Positions 25,847 through 33,975 of a DNA stretch of 64,000 nt are shown here, piece by piece; positions within the stretch are counted from its first letter, which is position 1; every line of letters starts with the position of its first letter. Position numbers and translations under genes: made by a program. The notes beneath the pieces are model-generated. The model was given only the letters and a program-made list of their open reading frames with translations. It was not told the DNA's origin and searched no databases. The stretch lies in assembly GCA_041395625.1 (NCBI GenBank), contig JAWLAE010000003.1:310001-374000 (forward strand). Reading direction: 5' to 3'. Source of the DNA: CADEED01 sp041395625 (GTDB lineage: Bacteria; Pseudomonadota; Gammaproteobacteria; Steroidobacterales; Steroidobacteraceae).

Positions 25847-26345
25847 GGCTGCCCGTTGCCGGACGATTGTCGCCAGCGTCATCGCGCTCGCCGGTGTCGC
25901 CTGCGGCCAGAAGGGCGCGCTCTATCTACCTACCGCCGAGAGCGAGATCATCACACGTCCCACACAGACACCCGCGACGGCTAGCAACACCGACCTGGCC
26001 GGCTCGCAATGGCAGGTAGTGACCGTCAATGGCAACCCAGTCGCGCCTGCTGCCGACGACACACCGGCCACCGTCGAGTTCGTCGACGCAACGCGGGTAG
26101 CGTTCACAGGCGGGTGCAACCGCTATGCCGGCGAGTATTCGGTGGCCGGGACCGTAGACCTGCGTTTTGGCACGAACTTCGCTAGCACGCGCAAGGCCTG
26201 TGCGCCGGCTTTGATGCAGCAGGATGAAGCGCTCGCTGCCGCCCTCAGCGCCGCTGCGCGACTTCGCCGAACGACAGATAAGCTCGTGATCGTGGCCGCG
26301 GACGGCAAGGAGCTCGTCACGCTGCGGCGCCAAGCTTCGAGTTAG
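25839..26345 (+). CDS. Lipoprotein with LptM-like N-terminus fused to a META (HslJ-like) domain
   Basis: 168 residues from ATG 25839. A hydrophobic leader ends at a cysteine followed by GQKGALYLP, which matches the CGQKGPLYLP start of LptM (YifL), the small lipoprotein that helps LptD maturation. The rest (about 55-165) is a META domain: LAGSQWQVVTVNG, FTGGCNRYAGEYSVAG, and a Cys pair (GGC ... KACAP). LptM is normally free-standing and sits near lysA. The combination here is unusual. Alternatively the motif similarity is chance in a META lipoprotein. Confidence 0.75.
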   Translation: MPEAARCRTIVASVIALAGVACGQKGALYLPTAESEIITRPTQTPATASNTDLAGSQWQVVTVNGNPVAPAADDTPATVEFVDATRVAFTGGCNRYAGEYSVAGTVDLRFGTNFASTRKACAPALMQQDEALAAALSAAARLRRTTDKLVIVAADGKELVTLRRQASS

Positions 26346-26504
26346 GGCTTCGGGACGGCCGCGAACGCCCGTTAGGCGGCAACCCCCGCCGCGGCGGCCA
26401 GGATGCACGAGTGCCGCAGATTGCATCGCGCGTGACGAGGCGTAGAGTGTGCACTACATGGCAGTCGCGCTTGCCTCACCCTCCGACACCGGGCTAAACG
26501 GCCT
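26346..26504. other. Intergenic spacer before the accessory island
   Basis: No coding region recognised. The stretch contains GC-rich short inverted sequences just after the lipoprotein stop, but no clear T-run, so a terminator cannot be claimed. It is the last sequence of chromosomal composition before the RIT relic. Confidence 0.5.
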
Positions 26505-26816
26505 TTTAGTTCGAGTGCACGGCCTACCAAAACGATGGCGACTATTGGATCGCCGATCGTTTGCTCGTTGAATGACCTAGTGAGTAGGTGTCAACATGCC
26601 GCCAAAGCGTACCGTGAAGTGCCGGCGGTTGCATCTTTTTCGCCTTCTGCTGGCGCTTGGCCGTCTTCCCCCATAGGGAGACGTCGCGGCGCGCGGCAGC
26701 GCTCTCGCGACGGATTCTTGGCGTTGGTCAACGCGTGTCGTTAGCCGTAGCGACGCAATCCGGCGACGTGCTGGAACGGTAATCTTGCGTTGGGCAGCAC
26801 ATGCTCGATAGCGCCG
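26505..26816 (-). mobile_element. Relic of a RIT (recombinase in trio) element right end
   Basis: This stretch matches the right end of the RIT element at 33390-33622, in opposite orientation, including the terminal sequence beginning TTAGTTCGAGTGCACGG (26510 onward) and the block around 26646-26750 with GGAGACGTCGCGG and GGCGTTGGTCAACGCGTG. The copy is diverged by scattered substitutions and by different bases in the middle (near 26628-26660). The match ends near 26816, inside what was the third recombinase gene. A stop codon interrupts the leader peptide that is open in the other two ends. It shows that a second RIT element once stood here. Confidence 0.85.
26741..26816 (-). pseudogene. C-terminal remnant of a third RIT recombinase
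   Basis: On the minus strand this reads IEHVLPNARLPFQHVAGLRRYG followed by TAA at 26741-26743 (quoted in two overlapping parts: IEHVLPNARL and LPFQHVAGLRRYG). It is nearly identical to the end of the third recombinase at 33318-33387 (IEHLLPNARL, LPFQHVAGLRRYG). Only about 25 codons remain. It fixes the direction of the lost element. Confidence 0.85.
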
Positions 26817-26870
26817 GTCCTGCTGACGCAGTTGAGCCGATCAAGACTGTCGTAGCCGCAGGCACCTTAC

Positions 26871-27242
26871 TTACTCTGGCTGTTCGATTGCTGAGACAAG
26901 TTGCCCGCCAGCAAACGATAGAGCGGTCCCGTCCCATCCGGGCTGTTCAAGAAGCACGCCAGCGCGCACGGGCGGACCTCCTCTACCTCTCCATACGAAT
27001 CGACCTTCCTGCAACTCTTTCCCGCTTACATCGTCATAAAACTTACACGTGAACTCCATGGGTGAATTTCCTATTTCGTTGCAGTTTACCCACTCCTCGC
27101 CGATCCACGTTGCCGACAGTGGCACCTCATGAGGCCGCGTCGGTACCTTTAGTTCGCTGGTGGATAGCCATTCCTTCAGTAAGTAGGCGGCAAGCACAAG
27201 TGAAACAACTAGGCAGCCGAGAATCATCCGATTCCGATTCAT
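26871..27242 (-). CDS. Membrane-anchored putative immunity protein for RHS tip 3
   Basis: 123 residues. An N-terminal transmembrane helix (MILGCLVVSLVLAAYLL) is followed by a ~95-residue soluble part with two cysteines (VNCNEIG, FTCKFYD), placed outside the cytoplasm by the helix. The start overlaps the RHS tip 3 stop by four bases, the usual toxin-immunity coupling. A periplasmic immunity protein would fit a toxin that attacks the cell wall, as predicted for tip 3. I do not recognise the family, and the assignment rests on position and topology. Confidence 0.65.
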   Translation of the reverse strand: MNRNRMILGCLVVSLVLAAYLLKEWLSTSELKVPTRPHEVPLSATWIGEEWVNCNEIGNSPMEFTCKFYDDVSGKELQEGRFVWRGRGGPPVRAGVLLEQPGWDGTALSFAGGQLVSAIEQPE

Positions 27243-27829
27243 GGCCTGAAGTTCACATGAGGGAAGTCGTCTCGTAGCTCTTCGATGTAACTATTTGGTC
27301 TTGGATCAATCATCCATGGAGTATCGACGCCGCCAGCCTCCAGTACATCGCGCACGAACGTGATGCAACTATTGTCCGTCAAGTTGTATGGCTCGCGGTT
27401 TGGATCACCATTTTGCCCCATTCGGCGCAGCGCCTCCGCAAGCATTTGCGCGTAACTCGAATTCTGAATATATGCGCCAGAAATCCGGCCGCCATGACCG
27501 GCACGTGCGGATATGACGTTTAGCACCCTGCGAAAGCTCTCTGGTGTCGGACGATTGTTTTCCCCCATCTTCACGTTGGGCACCTTTCTCGTTCGCACGG
27601 AACCACATCCACAGTTGTTGTCCGGATATCTGCCGTACTCGAAGTATTTTGTGACGCCGGTCGGATCGATGAGCAGAATGCCAGCATGACCTAAGCCGCC
27701 TACGCGGCCGACCGGGGTGTTAATCCTGTAATCAGGGAAAACGATCGGCACAGCATCCAGCCCAGTAGGGTCTGCGTAGTCGATCGGACTAGCACCGACA
27801 TACCGATAGGGGTTCACGCCTCCTGCCAA
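27239..27829 (-). CDS. Orphan RHS C-terminal tip 3 with permuted NlpC/P60-like domain
   Basis: The region carries the end of an RHS core (YVESDPIGLAGGVNPYRYVGASPIDYADPTGL, residues of which begin upstream at about 27860) and a variable tip of ~165 residues. The tip has GLGHAGILLID and later NSCITFVRDVLEAGG. His precedes Cys, as in circularly permuted NlpC/P60 or LRAT-like hydrolases, so a peptidoglycan amidase is a reasonable guess. The frame is open back to about 27985 but has no ATG; TTG 27829 is the only start candidate. Upstream of YVES the sequence no longer resembles RHS core, marking a recombination junction. Confidence 0.7.
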   Translation of the reverse strand: MAGGVNPYRYVGASPIDYADPTGLDAVPIVFPDYRINTPVGRVGGLGHAGILLIDPTGVTKYFEYGRYPDNNCGCGSVRTRKVPNVKMGENNRPTPESFRRVLNVISARAGHGGRISGAYIQNSSYAQMLAEALRRMGQNGDPNREPYNLTDNSCITFVRDVLEAGGVDTPWMIDPRPNSYIEELRDDFPHVNFRP

Positions 27830-27842
27830 TCCAATCGGATCT

Positions 27843-28107
27843 GACTCGACGTATGTCGCCCTTGACGCGAGTTCACCGTAGATGAACGCGTTTTCCTGGA
27901 TGGCTTGAGCGGCTAAAGGGGCGATGACGAAGACACGGCTCCTGCGAGGTTTCGGTTTCGCCGTAGAGGCTAGTTTCTCGCCCCACTATAGCGCGCGGCT
28001 GGAGGCCGTTTGTTAGTTTCCACCGGCTGCTACTTGCGCGTACAGTGTGACTCTACCAGCTCCTAACCCGAGAACTCTGATCGCCGCTAAATGGGGGATG
28101 TGCAACA
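27843..28107. other. Junction region between RHS cassettes
   Basis: Apart from the RHS-related stretch at about 27840-27865, no gene is recognised. The sequence is AT-richer than the chromosome. It probably holds the remains of whatever joined cassette 3 to cassette 2. Confidence 0.4.
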
Positions 28108-28392
28108 TCATCTCGAATTCGGCCAGCGACCAATTTCAATCTTTCGTCCATTGTGATCGACGAGAGTCTTGTCCTTAAGCATCGACTTCACGAAATCGAC
28201 AGCGAGTTCCAAGGCCTGCTCCGGGTCAGCCCCAAAGATCTCTTTGTCTCTCTTGAATAAAGCTGGCGCGTGTACGCGGCACGAGTATTCCTCCTCCCCG
28301 GACACAGCAGTCGGTTGTCCTATTCTCACCTGGAAAGGCCGCTGATCGTCACCATCCTGCACGATGCATTCGAGCTCATGAACCCATTTCAT
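28108..28392 (-). CDS. Small putative immunity protein for RHS tip 2 (DUF6968-like)
   Basis: 94 residues from ATG 28392, which lies directly after the tip 2 stop at 28395. The pattern EEEYSCRVHAP ... FGADPEQALELAVDFVKSML resembles DUF6968, a family of small proteins often found beside polymorphic toxins. It is soluble and cytoplasmic by sequence. Role as the immunity partner of tip 2 is inferred from position and size. A longer upstream open frame exists but overlaps the toxin coding sequence. Confidence 0.65.
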   Translation of the reverse strand: MKWVHELECIVQDGDDQRPFQVRIGQPTAVSGEEEYSCRVHAPALFKRDKEIFGADPEQALELAVDFVKSMLKDKTLVDHNGRKIEIGRWPNSR

Positions 28393-28394
28393 GG

Positions 28395-28926
28395 TTAGTT
28401 GTTCCAGGTATCGAGAGGTGGGAGGGATTGCCCGCGTAGGCACGCCGCATAACGTTGTGCTGCCGCTGCATAGCATCGCGCGCCCGCAGCTTTTCCACGC
28501 GATCGCGAAATAGCTCGGCACGTCGGAATATCCACTTCGTAATACTGATGATCGCATCGCTTTTCGCGATCATTGTCCTTACACATCGCGTCGATTGCGT
28601 CGCCGAGGGGAATCGCGATGTGTGGATAGATCCAGCTACCGAGTCCATAACCGGCGATTCCGGCTCCAGCGACTGCGATACCACCAGCAACTGCAGCACC
28701 ACCAACCGCCGTTCCACCGGCTCCCGCTGCGGCTGCTCCGCCGCTCGAGGGAATCGCCGGTAAGGCAAGCGCTCCTGGATTCAAGCCCTCGGGGTCAGCA
28801 TATGTCAGCGGATTGTTCGCGGCATATGCGAAAGTGTTCAGCCCACCCTGCAACCCGATCGGCTCACTCTCGACATACCTCCCGATAGCCGAGTCATAAT
28901 CTCTGAAGTAGTTATAAAGTCTGCAG
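28395..28926 (-). pseudogene. Orphan RHS C-terminal tip 2 (no own start)
   Basis: Begins right after the immunity gene stop at 28927 with the RHS core end YNYFRDYDSAIGRYVESEPIGL, then ~130 residues of tip. The tip has a Gly/Ala-rich hydrophobic stretch (about 28620-28745) followed by DIPTCRAISRSRGKAAGARCYAAAAQRYAACLRG and a LPPLDTWNN end, a cysteine-bearing RHS tip type I have seen described only as RHS-associated. No start codon belongs to it, although an ATG at 29006 in another frame of imm1 leads in. It is an orphan cassette usable after recombination onto a full RHS gene. Confidence 0.72.
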
Positions 28927-29370
28927 CTATCCTCCATCGTTCGTAGCGCGCATCCTCGCACGGCCCACGATCGCCAGGAACAGACTGCCGACAACGGCTC
29001 CCGCACAGATTAGCGAGGCAGCTGTTTGCGGGCTAAAGCGTTCCAATATCGTTGCTCCAAGTAGCATAAAGAGCAGAGCTCCAGTGATAGCTCCAACAAG
29101 TGCCGCCGACCACCACACCGCACGTTGGCGCGCCCGCATCACGATATATGCGGGTAGTCCGACGAACAGTATTGCTAACAGCGTGATACCAGAAGCCATA
29201 AACCACACCGGGCCAAAGATTGCATCAGAAGGCATTTCACGATTCACGTTTCCGAATGCCAACCCAAAGAGGCCGTAGATCCCCGGAGCAATGGCAGCAG
29301 AAGCGAGCGACGCGATCGCGACGCGCGCAGTGTGCTTCAAGGGACTTACACTCGAATCAGTCGCCGTCAT
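28927..29370 (-). CDS. Four-helix membrane protein, putative immunity protein for RHS tip 1
   Basis: 147 residues from ATG 29370, which overlaps the tip 1 stop (29357) by 14 bases. Four hydrophobic helices are visible: SLASAAIAPGIYGLFGLAF, VWFMASGITLLAILFVGL, SAALVGAITGALLFMLLGA and LICAGAVVGSLFLAIVG. Polytopic immunity proteins usually protect against toxins acting on membranes. The family is not recognised; the role is from position. Confidence 0.65.
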   Translation of the reverse strand: MTATDSSVSPLKHTARVAIASLASAAIAPGIYGLFGLAFGNVNREMPSDAIFGPVWFMASGITLLAILFVGLPAYIVMRARQRAVWWSAALVGAITGALLFMLLGATILERFSPQTAASLICAGAVVGSLFLAIVGRARMRATNDGG

Positions 29371-30307
29371 TCTGGTAGCTAACTCCCGTGCCGAAATCAT
29401 AGTTGCCCCCAAAACATTTAGGCCCTGAGCCACATTCTCGGAAGCATTCGTTGTGATACCGATTGATGCACGAGAGTCGTGTGCATCCAGCACCTCCGCA
29501 GGGGCCGTCCTTTTGGCATTGCGGGGTCTGCCGCGCCTTCGCGTCTTTTCGCACAAGGCAGCGGCGAATGCAGTTCAACTTTGACGTGTTCTGAAGGCTG
29601 CAGGCATCTGTCAGCAGATTGACGCCGAGATGGCCGCCACGACAAATGCGAGCCGCAGCTTGGTGATACTTACATCCGAACTTCTTTGCGACTTCATCGT
29701 AGTAGGAGCAGGGGCTGTAGTCCTGCAACTGCCACTCACCCACTGGCACACGACCCCATAGTCCTTCTGGATCAACACTCGAAGTCGGATTTCCCCTAAC
29801 GTAGGCATACGTATTGACTCCGCCCTTCAACCCAATCGGATCTGACTCGACATACCGCCCGACGGCAGAGTCGTAATCTCTGAAGTAGTTATACGCGAGG
29901 TTGGTCTCTATATCGAAGTACTGACCCGGGAAGCGCAGGTGGTACTTGAACACCCCGAGCGCCTGCGGGTTTTCATTCGGGGCACCTTCGCCGAAGGGCG
30001 TCGGGTCCCAGCGCCAGCGCAGCTTGTTGTCGCTCGGTCGGGTGACACGCCTCGGCGTGTTCAAATGATCGGTGTGCACGTAGAAGATGTCATAGCCGCC
30101 GGTCTTCGGACGCAGTGTGGCAACCGGGATGTCGCCGAGCCAGATCGTCTCCTGCACCAGCGTGCCGGTGGCGGAGTATTCGCCGATCAGATGGCCGGCT
30201 TCGTCGTAAGCAAATTTAGTTCGAGTGCACGGCCTACCAAAACGATGGCGACGATTGGATCGCCGATCGTTTGCTCGTTGAATGACCTGGTGAGTAGGTG
30301 TCAACAC
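29357..30307 (-). CDS. RHS C-terminal fragment with Cys-rich tip 1, start supplied by the RIT end
   Basis: 316 residues. The first ~30 (MLTPTHQVIQRANDRRSNRR...) are encoded by the RIT terminal repeat. RHS core starts at KFAYDEAGHLIGEY and runs through LGDIPVATLRP, YVHTDHLNTPRRVTRP and NYFRDYDSAVGRYVESDP to GNPTSSVDPEGL. The tip (last ~130 residues) has at least twelve cysteines in pairs, e.g. CKYHQAAARICRGG and CIRRCLVRKDAK. Whether it is expressed depends on a promoter in the RIT end. A toxin role is inferred from the RHS layout and the following membrane immunity-like gene. Confidence 0.75.
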   Translation of the reverse strand: MLTPTHQVIQRANDRRSNRRHRFGRPCTRTKFAYDEAGHLIGEYSATGTLVQETIWLGDIPVATLRPKTGGYDIFYVHTDHLNTPRRVTRPSDNKLRWRWDPTPFGEGAPNENPQALGVFKYHLRFPGQYFDIETNLAYNYFRDYDSAVGRYVESDPIGLKGGVNTYAYVRGNPTSSVDPEGLWGRVPVGEWQLQDYSPCSYYDEVAKKFGCKYHQAAARICRGGHLGVNLLTDACSLQNTSKLNCIRRCLVRKDAKARQTPQCQKDGPCGGAGCTRLSCINRYHNECFRECGSGPKCFGGNYDFGTGVSYQNDGD

Positions 30308-30377
30308 GCCGCCAGAGCGTACCGTGAAGTGCCGGCGGTTGCATCTTTTTGGCTTTTTGGAGGCCTTTGGCCGTCTT
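29860..30377 (-). repeat. Left arm of a ~0.5-kb inverted repeat (RIT end plus RHS core)
   Basis: Reverse complement of 33461-33975. The RIT part (30216-30377) appears identical. The RHS part differs by only a few bases (for example at the codons for VFKYHLRF versus VFKYNLRF). Divergence starts at the YNYFRDYDS codons, where the two tips begin to differ. Large arms of this identity allow recombinational inversion of the central 3 kb. Confidence 0.85.
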
Positions 30378-30450
30378 TAGTCGAGTAGCGGGCACTGGGT
30401 GGCTTCCGAAGCAGTCATATCGGGAGTCATATTGTTGCGTTTTGTAACGT

Positions 30451-30485
30451 AAAGGACGGGGTGAGGTGAGTCCCCCGTCCTTTTT
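30451..30485 (+). terminator. Hairpin with T-run upstream of the first RIT recombinase
   Basis: AAAGGACGGGG (30451-30461) pairs with CCCCGTCCTTT (30473-30483) over 11 bp, with an 11-base loop, followed by TTTTT. It is a good intrinsic terminator in the plus direction. It sits inside the element 17 bases before the ritA start, so it would stop transcripts entering from the RHS side. Known mobile elements use such insulation. An attenuator role is possible. Confidence 0.72.
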
Positions 30486-30501
30486 CGTTGGGAGACGAGC
30501 G

Positions 30502-31450
30502 ATGCACAGATGGGACCGGCTACAAGAGCGATATATAGAAGAGTACCGCGCGCGCGGTCGTGCGGAGGCGACCAACCAGCATGTTCGCTGGCAACTCGAG
30601 GATTGGGGCGCATGGCTGAAGCGGCGTCGCCCGCGCGTCGTGCTGGAGCGGCTTGATCCGCAACTGCATGTCGATTATCTCGCCGCGCGCTCGAGCTTCA
30701 AGGCGAAGTCGACCGTGTACGGCGTGCTGTCGAAGATGCGTTGTTTTGGCGACTTCCTTGTTAGGGAAGAGGTCTGGGCGAGCAACCCGCTGCGCTGGAT
30801 GCAGGGCCCGAAGATCATCCCTTACAACCGGATGCAGCGACGGCCTGATCGGGCGCACCTGGAGGCTCTCTGGCGAGCGGCGGCGAGTGCGCCGGGGACT
30901 ACTCGCGGCACTTGTGGGTGACGGTGTTGGCGCTGCTGTACGGCACGGGGCTGCGTCGTGGCGAGTTGTCGCGTCTCACGCTCGATCAGGATCGATCGGG
31001 CCGACGGCACGATCCGGCTCGATGGCCGCAAGAGCGGTTGTGAGCGCTGCGTGCCGCTGCCGGAGATGGTACGCCGGTGTCTCGAGGTCTATTGGCCCGC
31101 GCGGCACAACCGGCTGGAGGCGACTGGGCGGTTGAGCGAGACCGCGCTGCTCGTGAGCAGCCACGGCACGCGCTTGAGTAGTGAGTCGATCAGCAACGGC
31201 GTGCGGCGACTCGCCTGTCGTCGCGCAGATCCCGTATTCGAGTCTGCATCAGTTCCGGCACAGCTGTGCCTCGGATCTGCTGGCGGCCGGGGTGGGCATC
31301 GCCGACGTGCAGCAGATCCTGGGGCACGCGAGCGTCGCCACCACCGTCATTTATACCCATATCGCCGATCCGGCGCGTCGCGCCGCGATGGCACGCCACC
31401 CACTGAACGACTGGTTGTACGTCCCCGAGCGTGCTGAGGAGGCCGCATGA
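30502..31450 (+). pseudogene. First RIT tyrosine recombinase (ritA), at least three frameshifts
   Basis: Starts at ATG 30502 with GGGAG upstream. The N-terminal SAM-like domain is intact to about 30895. Frames then change near 30895 (one G short), near 30985-30995, and near 31210, and the gene ends at 31450. Reassembled, it has the catalytic parts YGTGLRRGELSRL (first Arg), HQFRHSCASDLL (H-x-x-R) and LGHASVATTVIYTH (His and Tyr nucleophile). The product cannot be made as one chain. Its TGA overlaps the next ATG. Confidence 0.85.
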
Positions 31451-32480
31451 GCGCCAACATCCGCGAGCTGCCCCGTGTGCTGGGCGAGCCACTCGATCCG
31501 TTGATCGAAGGCTATCTGACCTATCTGCTGACCGTGAGCCGCAAGGCACCGCGCACCGTCATCGACGTGCGCTGCACGCTGCGCCGGGCGGTGAACGGCT
31601 TGGCGACGCAACGCCCCACCGTGCCCGTGTGGCTGCTCGAACTCAGTGACTTCGTGCACTGGTTTGAGCGCGAACGACGCGCGGGCCGCTCAGCGGCCTC
31701 GCTCGCCAAGGACGCGAGCCACCTGCGCGGCTTTCTCAACTACGCGGCGCAGCGGCCGCGCCAGCCGCAACGTACTGGCGGGTTTTAACCTGCATGACAC
31801 GGTGACCCGGAACGTGCCGGCCTTTCTCACCGAGGCCGAAGCCGAGCAACTGGTGCGCTTGTCCGCGCGGGGATTTTGCGGCGCGGCGCGATCGGTTGGT
31901 CATTTGCTGCTGTATGGTGCGCGGTTTGCGCACCGCGGAGCTCTGTCAGCTCGAGGTGGCCGATATCAACCGCGAGCGCCAGGAGCTGATCGTGCGCCAC
32001 GGCAAGGGCGACAAGCGCCGCGTCGTGCCGATCCCCGACGGCGTGTACTGTGAGCTGCTGGCGTACCTGTTGGAACTCGATCGCAAGCGCGGTGCGCTGC
32101 TGCGCACGGCGTTCCTCGCGCGGCGCATCCGTGCCAAGGACGTGTGCGACATCGTCGCGGCAGCACGCACCCGCGCCGGCATCCGCCGGGCGATGACCGC
32201 GCGCACCCTGCGTCATTCGTTCGCCACCCACCTGATGGATCGCGGCGCGGACGTGGCCGTCATCGCCTCGCTCATGGGTCATCGCTCCCCGCAAGAGAGC
32301 GGCGTGTACCTGCATGTCCTGCCCGGTCGCACCCAAGCGGCCGTGGCCCAGTTGCTCACACCGCCCCGTCAGCCTCGATCACCACCCCGTCGAACCCGAC
32401 CCGGGAGACGCCATGATGTGGGGCTACTGGTTGGCGTTGTACCTCGGCACGCACTGCGTCGCCCGCGGCTTGCGTGCTAG
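31447..32480 (+). pseudogene. Second RIT tyrosine recombinase (ritB), at least two frameshifts
   Basis: ATG 31447 overlaps the ritA stop (ATGA). The frame breaks near 31753 (an extra base before SGRASRNVLAGF) and again near 31922 (extra C; LLYGA then GLRTAELCQLEV). The third segment contains LRHSFATHLMDRGADVAVIASLMGH and the tyrosine in SGVYLHVLPG. The last frame runs to 32480, past the start of ritC, suggesting another lost base near the end. Decayed, not functional. Confidence 0.83.
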
Positions 32481-33387
32481 CACCATCGCCGCCTACCGCG
32501 ACACGCTCACGCAGTTTCAACGCTGGCACGACGCGCGCGGATCGGGCGGCGATCCGAGCGCGGTCACCGCGCGCCAAGTGCTCGACTACCTGCAGTACTT
32601 GCGCACCGAGCGCGACAACGGCGATGCGGCGATCAACCGGACGGTCGTCGTCCTGCGCAGCTTCTACACCGCCATCGCCGCCATGGGTCATCTCGATCCG
32701 CGGGCGAACCCGCTGGCCGGTTTTCCACGCATCCGCGCCACGCCGCGCAAGCTCCCGGTCACGCTCTCCGTCGAACAAGTCGAGCGGCTGCTCGCCCGAC
32801 CGCCCACGGACACGATCCTCGGTCTGCGCGACCGCGCTTTGTTAGTGCTGCTGTACGGCACCGGGATCCGGGCGAGTGAGTGCGCGGGACTGCGTCAAGG
32901 ACACGTGGATCTCACCGAGCGCACGATTCAGGTGCGCGGCAAGGGTGGCCGCGAGCGCGTCGTCCCGCTGAACGATCAAGTCGTTGCGGCGCTCGCGGTC
33001 TACTGCCAGGCGCGCGGACCGGCATTGCCCACCGCGCCGTTCTTTCGCTCGCGCTTCGGGCGTGCGCTGACCCGGGGCGCGATCTTCGAGCGCGTGCGCA
33101 CGTACGGTCTGCGCGCGCATCTGGGCAAGCCGCTTCTCGCCGCATCGACTGCGCCACACCTTCGCCACCCACCTGGTGCGCCTCGGCGTTAATCCGGTGA
33201 CGATCCGCGACCTGTTAGGACACAAGCTCTCACCAGTACGCAGATCTATCTGCACGTGACCGCCCAAGATCTTCGTCTCGCAGCCGACAAACACCCGATC
33301 AAACACTTGCTCGGCACCATCGAGCATCTGTTGCCCAACGCGAGACTGCCGTTCCAGCACGTCGCGGGACTGCGCCGCTACGGCTAA
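32413..33387 (+). pseudogene. Third RIT tyrosine recombinase (ritC), two frameshifts
   Basis: ATG 32413 opens a recombinase frame with YGTGIRASECAGLRQGHVDL (first Arg). An extra T near 33137 breaks the frame before PHRLRHTFATHLVRLG (H-x-x-R), and a missing base near 33228 breaks it again before STSTQIYLHVTAQ (Tyr). The end LPFQHVAGLRRYG-TAA at 33387 matches the relic at 26741-26816. With both catalytic motifs out of frame the enzyme is inactive. Confidence 0.83.
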
Positions 33388-33460
33388 CGGCACGCGTTGA
33401 CCAACGCCAATCCCCCGTCGCGAGAGCGCTAACGCGCTCCGCGACGTCTCCCTATGCTTG

Positions 33461-33975
33461 AAGACGGCCAAAGGCCTCCAAAAAGCCAAAAAGATGCAAC
33501 CGCCGGCACTTCACGGTACGCTCTGGCGGCGTGTTGACACCTACTCACCAGGTCATTCAACGAGCAAACGATCGGCGATCCAATCGTCGCCATCGTTTTG
33601 GTAGGCCGTGCACTCGAACTAAATTTGCTTACGACGAAGCCGGCCATCTGATCGGCGAATACTCCGCCACCGGCACGCTGGTGCAGGAGACGATCTGGCT
33701 CGGCGACATCCCGGTTGCCACACTGCGTCCGAAGACCGGCGGCTATGACATCTTCTACGTGCACACCGATCATCTGAACACGCCGAGGCGTGTCACCCGA
33801 CCGAGCGACAACAAGCTGCGCTGGCGCTGGGACCCGACGCCCTTCGGTGAAGGTGCCCCGAATGAGAACCCGCAGGCGCTCGGGGTGTTCAAATACAACC
33901 TGCGCTTCCCGGGTCAGTACTTCGATATCGAGACCAACCTCGCGTATAACTACTTCAGAGATTATGACTCTGCGA
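33461..33975 (+). repeat. Right arm of the ~0.5-kb inverted repeat
   Basis: Mate of 29860-30377. It starts at AAGACGGCCAAAGGCC inside the RIT end and continues through the RHS core to about the NYFRDYD codons. Confidence 0.85.

Larger units (their letters stand above)
30216..33622 (+). mobile_element. Decayed RIT element (three tandem tyrosine recombinases) inserted in RHS core
   Basis: Three overlapping tyrosine recombinase genes in one direction, bounded by perfect terminal inverted repeats (30216-30377 and 33461-33622, about 162 bp each). This is the defining layout of recombinase-in-trio elements. Each recombinase is broken by indels. Both ends abut the same RHS core codons (AAATTTGCTTACGAC, encoding KFAYD), in opposite directions, so the element lies between two inverted RHS fragments. 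No cargo gene is seen between the ends and the recombinases. A terminator-like hairpin precedes the first gene. Confidence 0.88.

Noticed and set aside
30502..33387. Programmed frameshifting in the RIT recombinases
   Set aside because: At least seven shifts of both signs at unrelated sequences; decay is simpler.
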